From Diphasiastrum complanatum (lineage: Eukaryota > Streptophyta > Lycopodiopsida > Lycopodiales > Lycopodiaceae): a stretch of 64,000 bases of DNA. The notes below the pieces were generated by a model. It was not told the origin of the DNA and did no database searches. It saw nothing but the letters and a program-made list of their open reading frames with translations. The number at the start of each line of letters is the position of its first letter. The first letter of the stretch is position 1. Of the stretch, positions 1 to 12,900 are shown piece by piece. A program made the position numbers and the translations under genes. The stretch is from positions 44,621,967 to 44,685,966 of the forward strand of contig CM055096.1 in assembly GCA_029204225.1 (NCBI GenBank), read 5' to 3'.

Positions 1-2094
1 GACAAAAGTAATGTTAGTACAAAAGACAGTCAAAATCGAAAAAATCAAAACACTGTCCAATTCATAATGTTACTAACCCAATGTCAAACTGGCATACAAA
101 TCACACTACATCAGTCACAAATGTCATTACAAAATTTTTTACGTAAACTTCAGTTTTACGAAATTTTTCAGCCATTAACATTGATTTGTGATCCAACTAT
201 CAAAGCACATGCGAATGACCACTCAAATCGATTGTAAATCTCCTATGCATGTCAGAATCACTATGAGAATTAGCATGCAACTAATCCATGCAAACACAGT
301 ACTACAAATTAGGGAAATGATTGGCATGCAATCAGAACAATTCCAAATTTTGTCAATTCTACTCACAAAACTGCAAAATTTCAAATGATCACAACTTTGG
401 TTACAGGACACCAAATTGGGTATTGTAAAGCTCAGTACAAAGGGAGACCAAGTGAACAAGATGCTTGCCACATTAGCCTACCACCTAGGCTTCACACGTG
501 AGAGATCAGAGTGTCAGAAAAACTGTAGTAGGGCACATTTCCACAAGACAAAATCATGCAAAAACGTGCAAACACCCATCCTAGCCAAAATTTGATGCTA
601 CCAACAGTCTTAAGCAATCAATTAGACTTCCATGAAGCATTCATACTGATCCTAAGATGCAGTATAGGCTGAGAACGAAGATTTCTTGATTAGTAGAAGT
701 CAAAATAGCTTCAAACTTGATGGAGATGGTGCATAAACCACCGTCCATCATTTTACAGGTCTGATAGCTTGCTGGGAAGGTAAAAAGGAATGCTAATCAT
801 GCTACGAATAATTCCAGAATGATCTCCTTATGGAATTGGAGAGATCCATCCCCCAAAAATCACCAAAAGTGGTCATTTTTTGAACTTTTTTGACTTCCTA
901 CAAGTTCAATTGCTGGAATTCTTGGTTCTAAATTCAGAGAAAGCTTCAAAAGACTTTGGTCCACCTCTTTACAAGCTCTACATGGTGCTTTATAGTCACC
1001 TACTATCCAACTTTATGAAAAAACAAGCAAAAATGATGAGTTTTGGCTATTTTTCGATTGAAGTGGAAGTTCATGACATACAACTCTTTCACACATGAAA
1101 ACCAATTTACAGAATTGTAATCATCTAATTGGCCTGATCTTGCTGGATTTTGGTTCTTACTATCTATTTTGTGACAACAAGCATGAAAAACCAAGCAATT
1201 TTGACCAAAACATAGTCTAGAATTATAAATCATTGGAAAGAACCGGCATGCATCATTAATTTCATTATTAATGAACCCTAAAACGAGAGTACACTTGCTG
1301 GAAAATTTAGATCTACCAAAGATTTGATCTACACAAGAAAAACTCCAAAAAAGCATCACAAATTGGCCTTCAAGGACAATTCTCCATAAAACCACAAAGA
1401 ATCCCAAGAGTAATGGATCTTAGCAACAAGCACATTGAAACTAGGATAGTACACCCACTGGCATACTTGCTATCCACCTTGGAAGAGAATTCCAATGATC
1501 CAATCCAAAATTTCGACGAAAGGTAGCCCTTCTCCATGTTCTCCAATCTTCGTAAGCCTTGCTCTAATACCAATGTAAGGGATGCTTCCTAAGATCCTAC
1601 TTACAAGACAAAACACAATGGAAAACACACCATGGAGCAACCAATTAACCAAGTAGAAGCAGCCAATTAGTTCTAGAAGCTTCACCCCCAAGCCAAGGAA
1701 TAAGAAGCATGAAGGTAGAGTGAACCCCTGGCAATGAATCAATGATCACAATGAGGAGTAGGGTGAGTTTAGCCTCAATATATAGAGCCAAAAGCAACCT
1801 GGGCACATAGCCATGCATATCCCTAAGTTCCCTATACATAGATTCACCTAGAATAGAGTCCTAAGCATGGATCAACTATTCATAGAATTGTTATTGATAA
1901 CTCTACACATGCATACATTGTCTCATACCTTGTCTAAACTCCATTTAGTGTGTTATGGGCCTCACAAGGATATAAGTTACTTTCGGTCATATCCAATATG
2001 ACGTGGCATAACTAACAGCTTGATTTACTGGAGTACCGTGTGTCTCCAAGACTAGGAGTATACTGAATCCTACTTACTGGCCATGGACATAACA
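1..2094 (-). mobile_element. Minus-strand LTR retroelement (partial, non-coding interior) with one LTR
   Basis: Read on the minus strand, a primer-binding site resembling the 3' end of initiator Met-tRNA (TGGTATTAGAGC, one change from TGGTATCAGAGC) lies at 1561-1572. It is preceded by a probable LTR at 1574-2094 that begins TGTTATGTCC and ends CCCTTACA, giving the expected TG...CA ends and about 521 bp. The interior (positions 1560 down to 1) has no recognisable gag or pol, so this may be a non-autonomous (LARD-like) element or a 5' leader. The other LTR would lie left of the window. The LTR's outer edge abuts a plus-strand Copia gag fragment, so this element appears to have inserted into that Copia. 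The tRNA-Met primer site is known of plant LTR elements; the LTR limits are inferred from sequence ends only. Confidence 0.55.
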
Positions 2095-2456
2095 CAAGTG
2101 GTCAAAGGGTCAAGATCAAGGTGAGCCTTCCTCTTTTGTTGGTAAGAAGAAAGATAGGTCAAAGTTAAAGTGCTTCAATTGTGGAATCAAAAGGGCATTT
2201 TGCTAGTGATTGCTACAAGAAGAAGAGAGATCAAGGTGAGAAGCAAACCAACCTTACTATTGATGAAGATGGTGTTGATGAACAAATATCAAATGATGCT
2301 TTTGTTATGTCATCTTGTTTAATGCCTAATTATGGAGACATTGATCCTTGGTGGATTGATAGTGGAGCTACATCACATATGACATATCATGAGGAGTATT
2401 ACTCATCTTCGATGGCATTTGAAGGTGACAAGAAGGTGATCTACATTGTGTTGTAG
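2095..2456 (+). pseudogene. Copia gag zinc knuckle/protease fragment, frameshifted
   Basis: A lysine-rich stretch leads into a retroviral-type zinc knuckle (CFNC ... GHFASDC) split by a one-base frameshift near 2190. Downstream in one frame is the aspartic protease entry motif WWIDSGATSHMT at about 2350-2385, typical of Ty1/copia polyproteins. The frame stops at 2456 and no integrase follows. The left edge coincides with the end of the minus-strand LTR, so this piece was probably cut by that insertion. Dead coding relic. Confidence 0.75.
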
Positions 2457-3420
2457 TGAGGATCCTATCGAGAGTCATAACTAACGTGTCGGACATGTAG
2501 GATCTTGTTGGGTTGTTTTGGACAGCCTTTGAAACTCTCCATCCCTTATCTCGTTGCTAATCTAGATCCATTCATTTGCTGTATGTAAATACTTCTTCAG
2601 CCACACAGTGTGCAGAGTCTTGCAACTACAAAAAGGTGATCACAAAGGTCCCGAAAGAACATCACTTGTGGTTTGTAACGATAGTGAGTTTCGAGGCCCC
2701 GCAAAAGGGTGACCACAAAGGTCCTACAAGAACATTACTTGCAATCTGTAGCGGCCTTTGTGCCAATGTAAAAGGAGGAGAGCAGCGCCAATCTTCACGC
2801 TCGACCACTTCACGCTCTTCTCTCCAAGATCTACCTCAGACATTGCCTTCTTGTACTTACATCTGCTAATGTAAAATCATATATAGATGATAATCACTAT
2901 AATTACAACATATATACAACAATGAGACATTAGAGACCATCACTCACTTAGTCGATCAATCGAACATCAAGAGAGCAATTACTTGTTCTTACTCTTTGTT
3001 ATCACAGAGCATTGTTTTAGGAAGAACACGACTCTTTATGCATTCAAACTTGTACAATCTGCGACTATATAATTTATGTTTCGTTGAATGCATCTTTATT
3101 CTGTTCTGATCAATTCATGCTATGCAGATAGAGTTATTTGTAGATTAAAACATTTTTATGACTGATAATTTGTGTCGATCATATTGCCCTAAGCTCCGAA
3201 CTAATTACACTTCCGCAAGTGCAAACAAATTCTTTGTGTTCATCTACGATAATCGCAGTGCACGCACCGAGGGATCAGTTGAGTCCTTCCATCTCGACTC
3301 TTCCATATTCCCCAAACACACTCCACACATGTGTGGTATGGCTGTACGACCTGCTAAATAAGAATGATTCTAGTCAAGGATTGTTTTCAATTTCATCACA
3401 AGATCAACACACAAATGAGT
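2457..3420. other. Unassigned region with a diverged short duplication
   Basis: No coding region is recognised. Two similar segments containing 'acaaaggtcc ... aagaacat.acttg' start near 2631 and 2703, about 72 bp apart. A TATA-like 'gactatataat' lies near 3062. The stretch may be LTR or leader material of the neighbouring Copia debris, but I cannot assign it. Confidence 0.3.
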
Positions 3421-3602
3421 GAAAAACTCGAGATAGTAAAAAAGCTCTCAAATCTTAAGCTTGCATCAATGGAATGATAGATTGAAAGTACAATAGGGAT
3501 CGTCAGCCGGTTAATGAAAGTACAACATGTTTTCAGGTTTCTAATTGGCATTTAGTTGACCTAAAACATAGACTGAACTTATATATTATGACACTCTCCC
3601 TT
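3420..3602 (-). mobile_element. Probable LTR end with polypurine tract, minus strand
   Basis: On the minus strand the sequence TTAAGGGAGAG (3594-3602 and just beyond) is followed by TGTCATAATATATAAG, the usual polypurine tract plus 3' LTR start of plant Copia elements. The LTR start maps to 3593. Its other end is not defined, so the left coordinate is approximate. Confidence 0.4.
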
Positions 3603-3719
3603 AAGTCCTAGTTTATCATACATACATATAACTTTTCTCTAATAAGCTCAAACTTGTCAACAATTAAATGTGTTTTATGTGCCTAATATAAATAATAATG
3701 TAATGTTTGCTGAAGTTAT

Positions 3720-4330
3720 CACCAATCAACACCTTAAAGTGGAATTTATCAAGGACAAATGCTCGGTAAAAGACTTGGATCATGAATTCAAAATCATAGT
3801 AGATGCATGCAGAGAAACTAAGGGCGTCCTATAAAAACTTAATACTTTGATGAAGAAGGAATCTGGATTAGCAACCCGAAATGCCACAACTATGGATATG
3901 TGGCTTCTTTTGGATTTGTTAAAGAAACTCAATATGGTATAAGGTCTACCTTCTTTTCATGATCATGAGCATCAATTGTGCGAAGGATGTATTCTTGGCA
4001 AGCAAGAAGCACAAAAAAAAGTTTAGAAAGTTTGGTGCAAAAAGGGCAAAGAGTAGATTGGATCTTATTCATTCTGATTGTGTGTCCCCATGAAGATGGT
4101 GTCTAGTGTATGATTAGTTACGACATTCGTTGATAATTTACTCTGGAATGCCTTGCATCTATGTCCTAAGATAAAAAATTAGAAGCTTTTGAAAAAATTA
4201 ATCCTTTCAAGGCAATTGTGGAGATACACACATGAAGGAAGGTGAAAATCTTGTAATTAGATAGTGGTGGTTAGTATGTCTGAGATAAGTTCAATGACTT
4301 ATGTGAAGAACAGTGCACTCAATCCCATAT
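3720..4330 (+). pseudogene. Decayed Copia pre-integrase/integrase zinc-finger relic
   Basis: Reading the + strand with several frameshifts and stops gives a GAG-pre-integrase-like segment with the characteristic CEGCILGKQ motif at about 3978-4005, followed by degraded integrase-like text. The CxGC...GK spacing is typical of Ty1/copia elements upstream of the integrase core. No intact frame remains. Confidence 0.5.
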
Positions 4331-5242
4331 GCCACACAATGATGTAGCAATAAGGAATAATAGAATAGTGGGGAGAGTGTTAGATCCATGTTGAATTTCA
4401 TGAATCTGCCATATTCTTATTAGGTTGATGTATGTAACACTAATCACATGATTTTTAGTTCCTTGTAGACTTACTTTGGCATATATAGATAGAATTTCAT
4501 ACTTGAACTTGTCTCACTATTTCTTGAACAATGGATCCAAAAAAGTATAATGGAAAAATGAATATGACATTTTAATTCAAGAATCCAACTTCTATACAAA
4601 CATTGATAAATTGACAATGGTACTAGATACATAGAGTTTCATTTAAATAGGCTTAATAACAATAGTGATCATATTTTAACATATTACATTTGTCTCAACC
4701 TAATCAATCAAATCACTTTTCAATGTTTTTTTTTTTTTTTCTGTAGTAGGATTGTCTATATTAATTGCTAAATTTATTGTTTTGTATAAGATTTATATGA
4801 TTTCTTAGGTTGATTTTGGTACACAATTTTCTTATCATTTGGATATTCTAAAAGTACAACTATGTGTGTAGCTTTGACCATGGCATGAGCTTAGTTAAAG
4901 TCTTAAGCTTGTTGATGATGTCATAATTTAGTCACTTTACTATTCAATGCATATTGGAGATGTATACTAAAAACAAATGCAAATCATTGTATATCATCTA
5001 GATAGCAACTTGTTTTATCATACTTATATTAAAGTCCTAGTATTAGCACTTGTGGCAATTTGTCTACCATATCTTGATATTATATTAGCGGTCGATATTT
5101 AGAATAAATCATGTAAGCATGGTGTTGAATGTTCAAACTCATAACAATATTTCTAATATAAAAACTTTGGAATAAAATTGGTGACAAGCATTTGTCGTAT
5201 ATATGTTTTCATTAAGATGATGAAGATGCAAAGTTCCTATGA
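4331..5242. other. AT-rich non-coding stretch
   Basis: Nothing recognisable on either strand apart from a T homopolymer near 4727-4740. Probably old transposon remains or plain intergenic DNA. Confidence 0.3.

Positions 5243-5319
<77 letters not shown>
5243..5319. repeat. Compound microsatellite (TG)n(GA)n
   Basis: About 20 bp of TG repeats pass directly into about 58 bp of GA repeats, visible by inspection. No LINE 3' end lies beside it, unlike the (CT)n tracts further right. Confidence 0.98.
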
Positions 5320-5322
<3 letters not shown>

Positions 5323-5539
5323 GACACATGGGATATGGTGGGGTATAAAAATAAGCCATTCTTTTGTTTATGTTGATTCAAATATGTTTCTATTATAAAA
5401 GTTTGTTGCTGACGGCTTCAGGAAAGTTGCCTTTAGTGCTTGGGCGATATATGGACAACCGATTTATTGAGATTTTCATGGAATGAAGGGATCACGTTAA
5501 TTTATAGGAGGTGGGTGCTCAAGCATAATTTCTCAAGCA

Positions 5540-6110
5540 AATGTGCAAGTATGCAAATAGGCAACCATGGTTGCCATGGAATGACATGCTCGCGAGCATT
5601 CAAGGGTGTACAATTGGTGGATGCTCTCAAGCAACCGATGTCTCAAACAACCACTACGATTGGATGGTGGTAAGTTTGTGACTACCATGGCACTCAAGAT
5701 TGCCTACACTCTCATCTCTTTTAAGCATCCAACGTCCTTGGATGATGGCGACACCAAGCTGCCATGGCAATTGAGAATGGTCTATCCATTGTAAATGGTT
5801 TTAAAAAAGTTGTGTTTCATACTTTAGCATCCATAAGGGCAATTGAGATTGTCATCGTAGGGAGCGGCACATTGTAAACCAGGGGTGGTGGCTGCTTTAG
5901 AGCTTCTATCCCCAGCTGTTAGGTGTACAATTGGCAAGTATGCAACTCTGACTGCCATGGAATCACATGCGTGTTACCATCCAAGAGTGTATGAAAGTTG
6001 GTAGGCGCTCTACAAACATTGATGGATGCTTTCGGTAGCCTACGTCTCAAGCAATTAGCACCATTGGATGGTGATGGGCACGTGACTTCCATGGATGATA
6101 TCCAAAGTTG
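5540..6110. repeat. Diverged segmental duplication
   Basis: The segment near 5543-5690 (gcaagtatgcaa ... gccatggaat ... acatgc ... attggatggtg ... ccatgg) recurs in the same order and orientation near 5934-6095, about 390 bp away, with many substitutions and small indels. Neither copy encodes a recognisable product. A lowly repeated non-coding unit is the simplest reading. Confidence 0.5.
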
Positions 6111-6579
6111 CATGCACCTGAGTCCGGTCCCATCTCATCTGCATCTCAGGTCCCATCTCATCCCTTTGGGGCTTCCTACACCACAATTGGATGTTGGTGA
6201 CCTTGTCCTACCAAGGGAGCCTAAACTGCCTATTTATTGCCTACGGCACTTTTTCATTCAGAACTCACCTTGCTTCCTGAAGGGTCATGTGACGGTCAGT
6301 TTATTGTTTTTGCCCTGTTGCCGCCTTTCTTTGAAAGGCGTGCCGCCTCTCTTTGAAAGGCCATTGCGAACTCCAAGCCTCGTGACCCGGTTCTCCCGGT
6401 CGGCGCGACGGATGCTACCGCCTATCGCCGGTAACATCGATTAATGCACCGCACTTTCCCGTAAAAGTTTCGAAGCGGATAGAGAAACCTGTCAGGCCGG
6501 TCATTGTCGGAGACAGGCAATTGACCCTGCCAGTTGGACGAAAAGACGAGACGCCTGTTATCAGAGGCCAATGCTTCGA

Positions 6580-6597
6580 TACCGGCTATAGCCGGTA
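6580..6597. repeat. 18-bp perfect palindrome upstream of HMGS
   Basis: TACCGGCTATAGCCGGTA is its own reverse complement. A partial copy (GCTATAGCCGGT) follows near 6632, and a related TATCGCCGGTA lies near 6422. It sits about 385 bp upstream of the HMGS start codon, so a regulatory role is possible but unproven. Confidence 0.7.
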
Positions 6598-6781
6598 CAA
6601 TTATACGCCACTGATATTATACCTGCTATAGCCGGTTGCTGGAGAAACAGCTATGGTCGCTGTTATTTCTGCAATAAAGGAAGAGACCCAGAGAGACAGA
6701 GAAAAGAGAAGCAGCAGCAAAAGAACAGGCGATTGATCGATCGAGCATTCGCTATTATGTATACTTGATGAAGGTGCTGCC

Positions 6782-6814
6782 ATGGCGAGAGAGCAATCAA
6801 TTCACATTGGATAA
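6782..6814 (+). promoter_or_regulatory. Short upstream ORF before HMGS
   Basis: An ATG in a good context (gccATGGc) opens a 10-codon frame that ends in TAA at 6812-6814, about 170 bp before the HMGS ATG. If transcription starts upstream of it, it would be a uORF that could lower HMGS translation. No clear TATA box fixes the start site, and a leader intron ending at a 'ggcag' near 6841 cannot be excluded. Confidence 0.3.
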
Positions 6815-6980
6815 ATTTCTTTCATTGTGTTATGCTGGCAGGTTACCTCGGCCGTGAATCCCTGTGAAACATAGATTTAGATTTCGAAGGAATGCAAAAT
6901 CGTATTTGAAGCATTGAAGTCGTGTGAAATATAGATTTAGAAGGAAGGCAGAAGCATTCTGTGTTGGATAGCGCTGTGCT

Positions 6981-9900
6981 ATGGCTGCAAGGCCTCAGAA
7001 CGTGGGGATTTTGGCTATGGAGGTATACTTTCCTGCCACAGCCGTCCGGCAGGTATGTAACAAGTTCATGTTCATATACTCACACACATGTCGATAGTAT
7101 ATCAATAGGTTAATACCTGCTGCAAATTATTTTTGCATTGTATGTAAGTCTTCAAGCTAAAGCATTAATGTGCTTTGTGTCACCATAAGATATATCCAGG
7201 TAGTCAATGTTAATAGTTTAATTTCCTTCTAAAAAAAAGTGACTATCTAATTCAAGAGAGTACTTGACAAAATGAATCGAACTCTTCTAGCTAACACTCT
7301 TATCACATTATTTTTCCGGCATATCTTTGCACGCCAAAGGCATTGCTTTCTTGTCAGTTATTCCATGCCGAAGCAAATCGGTTGCCTACTTTAATATGTC
7401 AATCTAAAGTTTTCAGTCTGACATGTTTTTGATATATTATGCATAGATACATAAGTAATTTCCTTCTAATTTGGATCTGTTTTCGTTGATACTATAGTGC
7501 TTAACTATTGGACATTCCCTTTAATATATCCCTTTAAGGCTAAAACTAAGCGTCCGAAAATGTACCCTGATTTTGCAATCTGTTATACATTGCTGCTAGT
7601 AGCGACAGTTATATTGGATCTAGCATGCACTGCACGTCTTCACTCTAGGATGTTAAGCGAAATCTTCTCTCAAGTACGCTCATAAGAATCACTGTCGCAT
7701 CAAATAATTCTCTCAGGCAACGTTAATATCTCTGTTTTGTACTATCTTTCATTTAATTTTTTCATTGAATTCTCTTCCATTTACCTTCAATCGAGATACG
7801 TGTTTTGCATCAAAATTAGACACGTTATTGTATTTGGACGCAGCGCAAGATTAGGAAAAGCAGAGTACATAGCATCAGTTGACTCGCAAACTAGCATGTT
7901 TGGGCTGCTTATTTGAGAGTTGAGGGTGCGTCATAGTCTTGGTAAACAAGACAAAAGAAGCATTTGGCTTTCACGTAATAAGTAGGTGTTAGGAACAAAA
8001 TCTATAGATTTCAAGCAATTGCTGCTTCTATGGAGCACGACCCTTAGTACTCAGATGTTGATCCATGTAAAATTGTGTCTTGTCCATTGAAAAATAGAGA
8101 TTACAACAATTAGAATCTTTTCATCAACTGCACGTAATCATCAGCATTCATCTACAGTGAACTAGTTCTGATTATGTAAGAGAACAAAGTTACAATCATC
8201 ATTCTCCTCACAATTAGCAGTGAAGGCAAAACAGTTCTGATTATGTAAGAGAACAAAGTTACAATCATCATTCTCCTCACAATTAGCAGTGAAGGCAAAA
8301 CACAAAACTATGTACAGGGGGCAGGCAGTTTGCACCCGTTGGACCTGATCGAATGTTATATTTAAGGCCGTTGGTCATTGTCTAAATTAAGAGTACCGAA
8401 GTCTCAGAAAAGAATGTACCCTGACAAATTTGACTATGCATATCACATACCCATACTGAGCTTTCATTGAGATATACACAGTGGAATGTATAAACTCGAC
8501 ATTACATATTCCAATACTCCCCTGTAATTACTAGTTTATGATTTAGCTTGGTAGATCATCATGCTAACACCTAGCCATATATTGTCACATTTTGGAAAGC
8601 CGTGATTTGGAATGCAAACAGAACATCGTTTGAGGTTTCTACAGCATTCTAAACTGGAATGTTCTGGAAGAAAAACATTTTACTATTGCAATTTTTTGGG
8701 GGTTCTTTCATACGGGGTTGCACAATCGATGTTTTGAGTTAAAAAATGCATAAAAGAATTGTTCATTTTGAATACAAAAGCTTGTTTGGCTCTGGAATGA
8801 TGTTTGACATCTGTACACAATTTTGATAGTTTTAGGGTCAAAACAATGATAACAATCACTGCACAGTGTAACTGGTAACCAACAAGAAGATTCAACCAGC
8901 AACCAATAACCATGTTATGAAATTGTAGCTTACTGGACAATGCATTTGCAACTAGAAAGTTTAAGTTAGACGTAGAACTAAGGACATGCTCCTTACAACC
9001 TGTCTTCAATACCTTGATGTTGAATGTGCTATCACATCTACGGTACATCAATATCTGTGTACTTGTTTTTGTTCAAGACTATTTCTGTTACATGGTATTA
9101 GATTTTATTATCATCATACGATTCATTAATCTTCCGTGTTTCCGCTTATCAAAAATGAAAGCGCTGCGCATCTCATACTCCAGATAGAAATATACAGACT
9201 ACAGAATAGAAGTCCGCCTGCGAGAGAGACAAGTTTTGTAAGCAAGATCCACAGAGATCCAGGAAGTCCGCTAGTAAGCGAGACATTCCTCGTGGGAGAA
9301 CACCACTTCTCTCATGCCAATGCGCTGTGTGGGTCTGTCATACAACGCTTGAAATCAAGAGGATCAATAGATGATACTGTAGCTATTACGCACATATCTC
9401 TCTTAATTTTGTCTGATCTTCAATGAATTACTGTCTGTCATTGCTGCTTGTGTATCTCATTTACTCATTTTATCAATTCCGCACACTGGATCAGTTTTTG
9501 TTGAATGATGTATTAATCTGAAACGTAGATTAGCAGTGTCTGTCTACATTCTGGAGGATTGTAGGAATGATATAGCCGGCAGTGACTAGCAATCATATCT
9601 GAAATCCATCCGAATCGTTTTTTTTTTCGTTCGCGATTAATTTGATTTCACTTCAGCAATGTCAATATCAGAGCTCGTTCAAGTTTCGTTTCGTTTTGCT
9701 TCGTTTCGTCCAGTTTCGCTTCGTTTCGTTTCGTTTCGTTTCAAAGCCTGATTGATATTTGCAATTTGCGTTCCACGTTTTTTACATCAGTGGTATCAGA
9801 GCCCACCTGTCATAGTCTGACATAGCCACAAAGCTATCAGATCCAGGAGGCCAAGCATTCAAACAAAGAACCATCAACAAGTGAGAACACAATTCACATC

Positions 9901-12900
9901 AATGGCTTCAATAAGCAACATACAATCCAAGATCTGTACAATCCTCGATTCATCAGGATCTAACTTCCGAGCATGGGAGGTTAAGACCTCGCTGATACTA
10001 AAGGGAGAAGGATTATTTCTTTGGGTAGATGGCACCGAGGAGATGCCTACAACTACAGGCAAGGAGCTACGCGAATGGAGGGAGAAGAATGACAAGGCAA
10101 TAGCCGTGTTATCTTCATCCATCGAGGATAGCCTAACTCTTGACCTGGCTACAATCTCTAAAGCAAAAGAGATGTGGGATACATTACTCACAAGATTTCA
10201 ATCGAAATCACAAAGTCAGATAATGCTGCTCGAAGATCAGCTGACAAACCTGCAGTGGGATGGCAAAGACCTCACTTCCTTTATTAGGATCTATTCCTTT
10301 CACTACACAATTCTGGAGCAGAAAATGCAGTGTCAGCAGAGAAGTAGCTTACATATCTGTTGAGAGCCTTACCAAGATCCTTCCAGACAACCAGAACGCT
10401 GCTAGCAAAAGATCCTACAATGATACTCGAAAAGGCTGTTGTCGAGATTCGAGAAGAAGTCGAAGCTCGAGAGCACCTTGAGCTCCAAGAGTGCTGTGGG
10501 CTGAAGCAGTAGCTACAGCTGCTTACATTCAGAACAGGACAGGAAAGTCTGGTGTTCCTCACACGACACCACACAAATTATGGTGGAGTAGGAAACCCAA
10601 TCTGACTCACATCCGTATCTTTGGCTGTGCAGCTTATGCACATGTTCCTGATAAGCTTCGAAAGAAGCTTGATGAGAAAGCAGAACATGGATATTTTGTA
10701 GGATATGCAATCGTTCGTGATACTACAAAGTCTATATGCTAGAGACAAACACAGTGTAGACAGTCAGAGATGTCAAATTTGATGAGAGCAGAACGATGGC
10801 TAACAATGATCCTGTCAGTTATGAAGTCCTTGGTAGACAATACTATGACCTACCAACTGTGACAGAGGGAGCAGAGGACGAACACTCAGATGAAGATGTT
10901 CGAGTCGCACCTCATTCGAGTGACGAATCAGACGAAGAAAGATTCGCAAGCCAGCCTACTGCTACAGTGCCTGTAAACCGAAATGGTTCTGGACCTAGCA
11001 GAGCTGATAAAGGCAGCCATTACCAGATCCACGCTGAGCTGGCCAGGGCTTGTTACATAACTCCTTATTGAATCGGGAGTTTTCTCAAAAACCATTCTGC
11101 ACCATGGTGGTTGCTCACCCAATGCGGATAACTTATCCAATTCTTTGCCAACTTCAATCTCTGAAGTTTTAAATTTGATCACCCAGCCACCCCTCGAGGA
11201 CTCGTGTGGATGCTGATATAAAAATTTCTGGATCTGCTCCTTGATGGTGACCAATTTCTGAAATACAAAAGGATCTCAAGTCAGATATATCATCGTAGCA
11301 ACAGATTATATGACCAAGTGGGTTGAAGCAAAAGCAGTTAGAGTTGCTGATACAAAGTCTACGACTAAGTTCCTATACGAGCATATCATTGTTAGATTTG
11401 GATGTCCTATCGAGAACGTAAGTGATCGTGGAACACACTTTGTCAATGAAAAGATTAAGTGTCTGTTGGAAGACTTTTTCATTATACATCGGTTTAGTAC
11501 TCCGTATTATCTGAGAGGTGATGGACAAGTAGAATCTTCCAATAAGATTCTTTGCAACATATGACAAAAAATGGTTGAAGCAAGTCATTCTGATTGGGAA
11601 CATAAACTTCATGTAGCGTTATGGGCATTCAAAACAGCTTATAAAGTTAGTACGAATCAAACACCATTCCAACTTGTCTATGGACAAGATGCAGTTATGC
11701 CGATCGAATTTTTGGTACCATTCTTACGCATAGCAGCAACAGAACGGTTGGATGATGCGAAATCCTGACAAATGCGTCATGACGCTTTGCATAAACTATG
11801 TGAAACTAGATTGATGGCAGTCCATGCATTAGCAGCAGAGAAAGCTCGTCGCAAGGCATGGCACAGTCGCCGTTTACACAAAAAAGATCTGAAGGAAGGA
11901 GATCTAGCATTGATGTATAAGGCCAAATTGATTAAAGGGAAATTGAAATTTACAGGTGAAGGACCGTACAAAGTGAAACAAATACTGTCCTATGGAGCAG
12001 TTATTTTAGAACACTTGGATGGAAGACGATTTGACACTCCAGTGAATGGCAACCGATTACGCAAGTTTTGGCAACCAATTCCACCAGCATGATCCAAAAA
12101 CTTATCATTTTTTTGTTGTTTTACAAATTTTGTTGTTTTGCATTACTTGTTGATTTTTTTTTTGGGAAAAGACAATATGAATATAAAAAAAAAGAATGAA
12201 AAAGGAAAAAGAATGATGAGCAAAAGTAAAAAAAGTCATCAGATCAGAAAAAGAGGAAGGAAAGTATTTTCAGGAATCAATCTTTGATGGAAAATGACTT
12301 AAAAAATCACTTTTTGAGTCAGATCTTGAACAAACAGGGAGAGGAACCTTCGCCGAGTTGCCAAATCATACATCCAGCTCAGATTTACCTATATTGAGTT
12401 GGGCAAAGGTTATATCGTGCAATTTAAGTACCTATTTTGAAGTCAGGCGAGAGTTCAGAAGCCTACTACTTTGGGAACCTTCGCCGAGCATGCTACAATC
12501 ATTATGAACCTTCGACGACCTGACAGATGATTCAGAATGCCAAAATTCGGTTGGACAGAGGTTCAGATCCTGAAAATTTTCATGAAATGCCGTACCTAGA
12601 CGAATGATGTACTTAGGCGAGAGTTGAACCCTTGCCAGACCTTCAGAACCTTTGTTGAGAAATCTGGAAGCTATTTTTACAGTACTGACCATGCGTGCAA
12701 ATTTTTGTCTAGAACTGATGAGCCAAACTAGTACTTTGTCTAATGGACCCTCCAAATTAGCCTATAAAGGGGCTGAATTCGATTTCATTTCTCACTTGTG
12801 CCAGCGAAGCTCTTGCAAATTTTTCCCACGACCGAACTTTCCTAATACTCTCATACAGCTTTCTGATACACTCTTACGGCTTTTTTACATTCAGTTTCTA

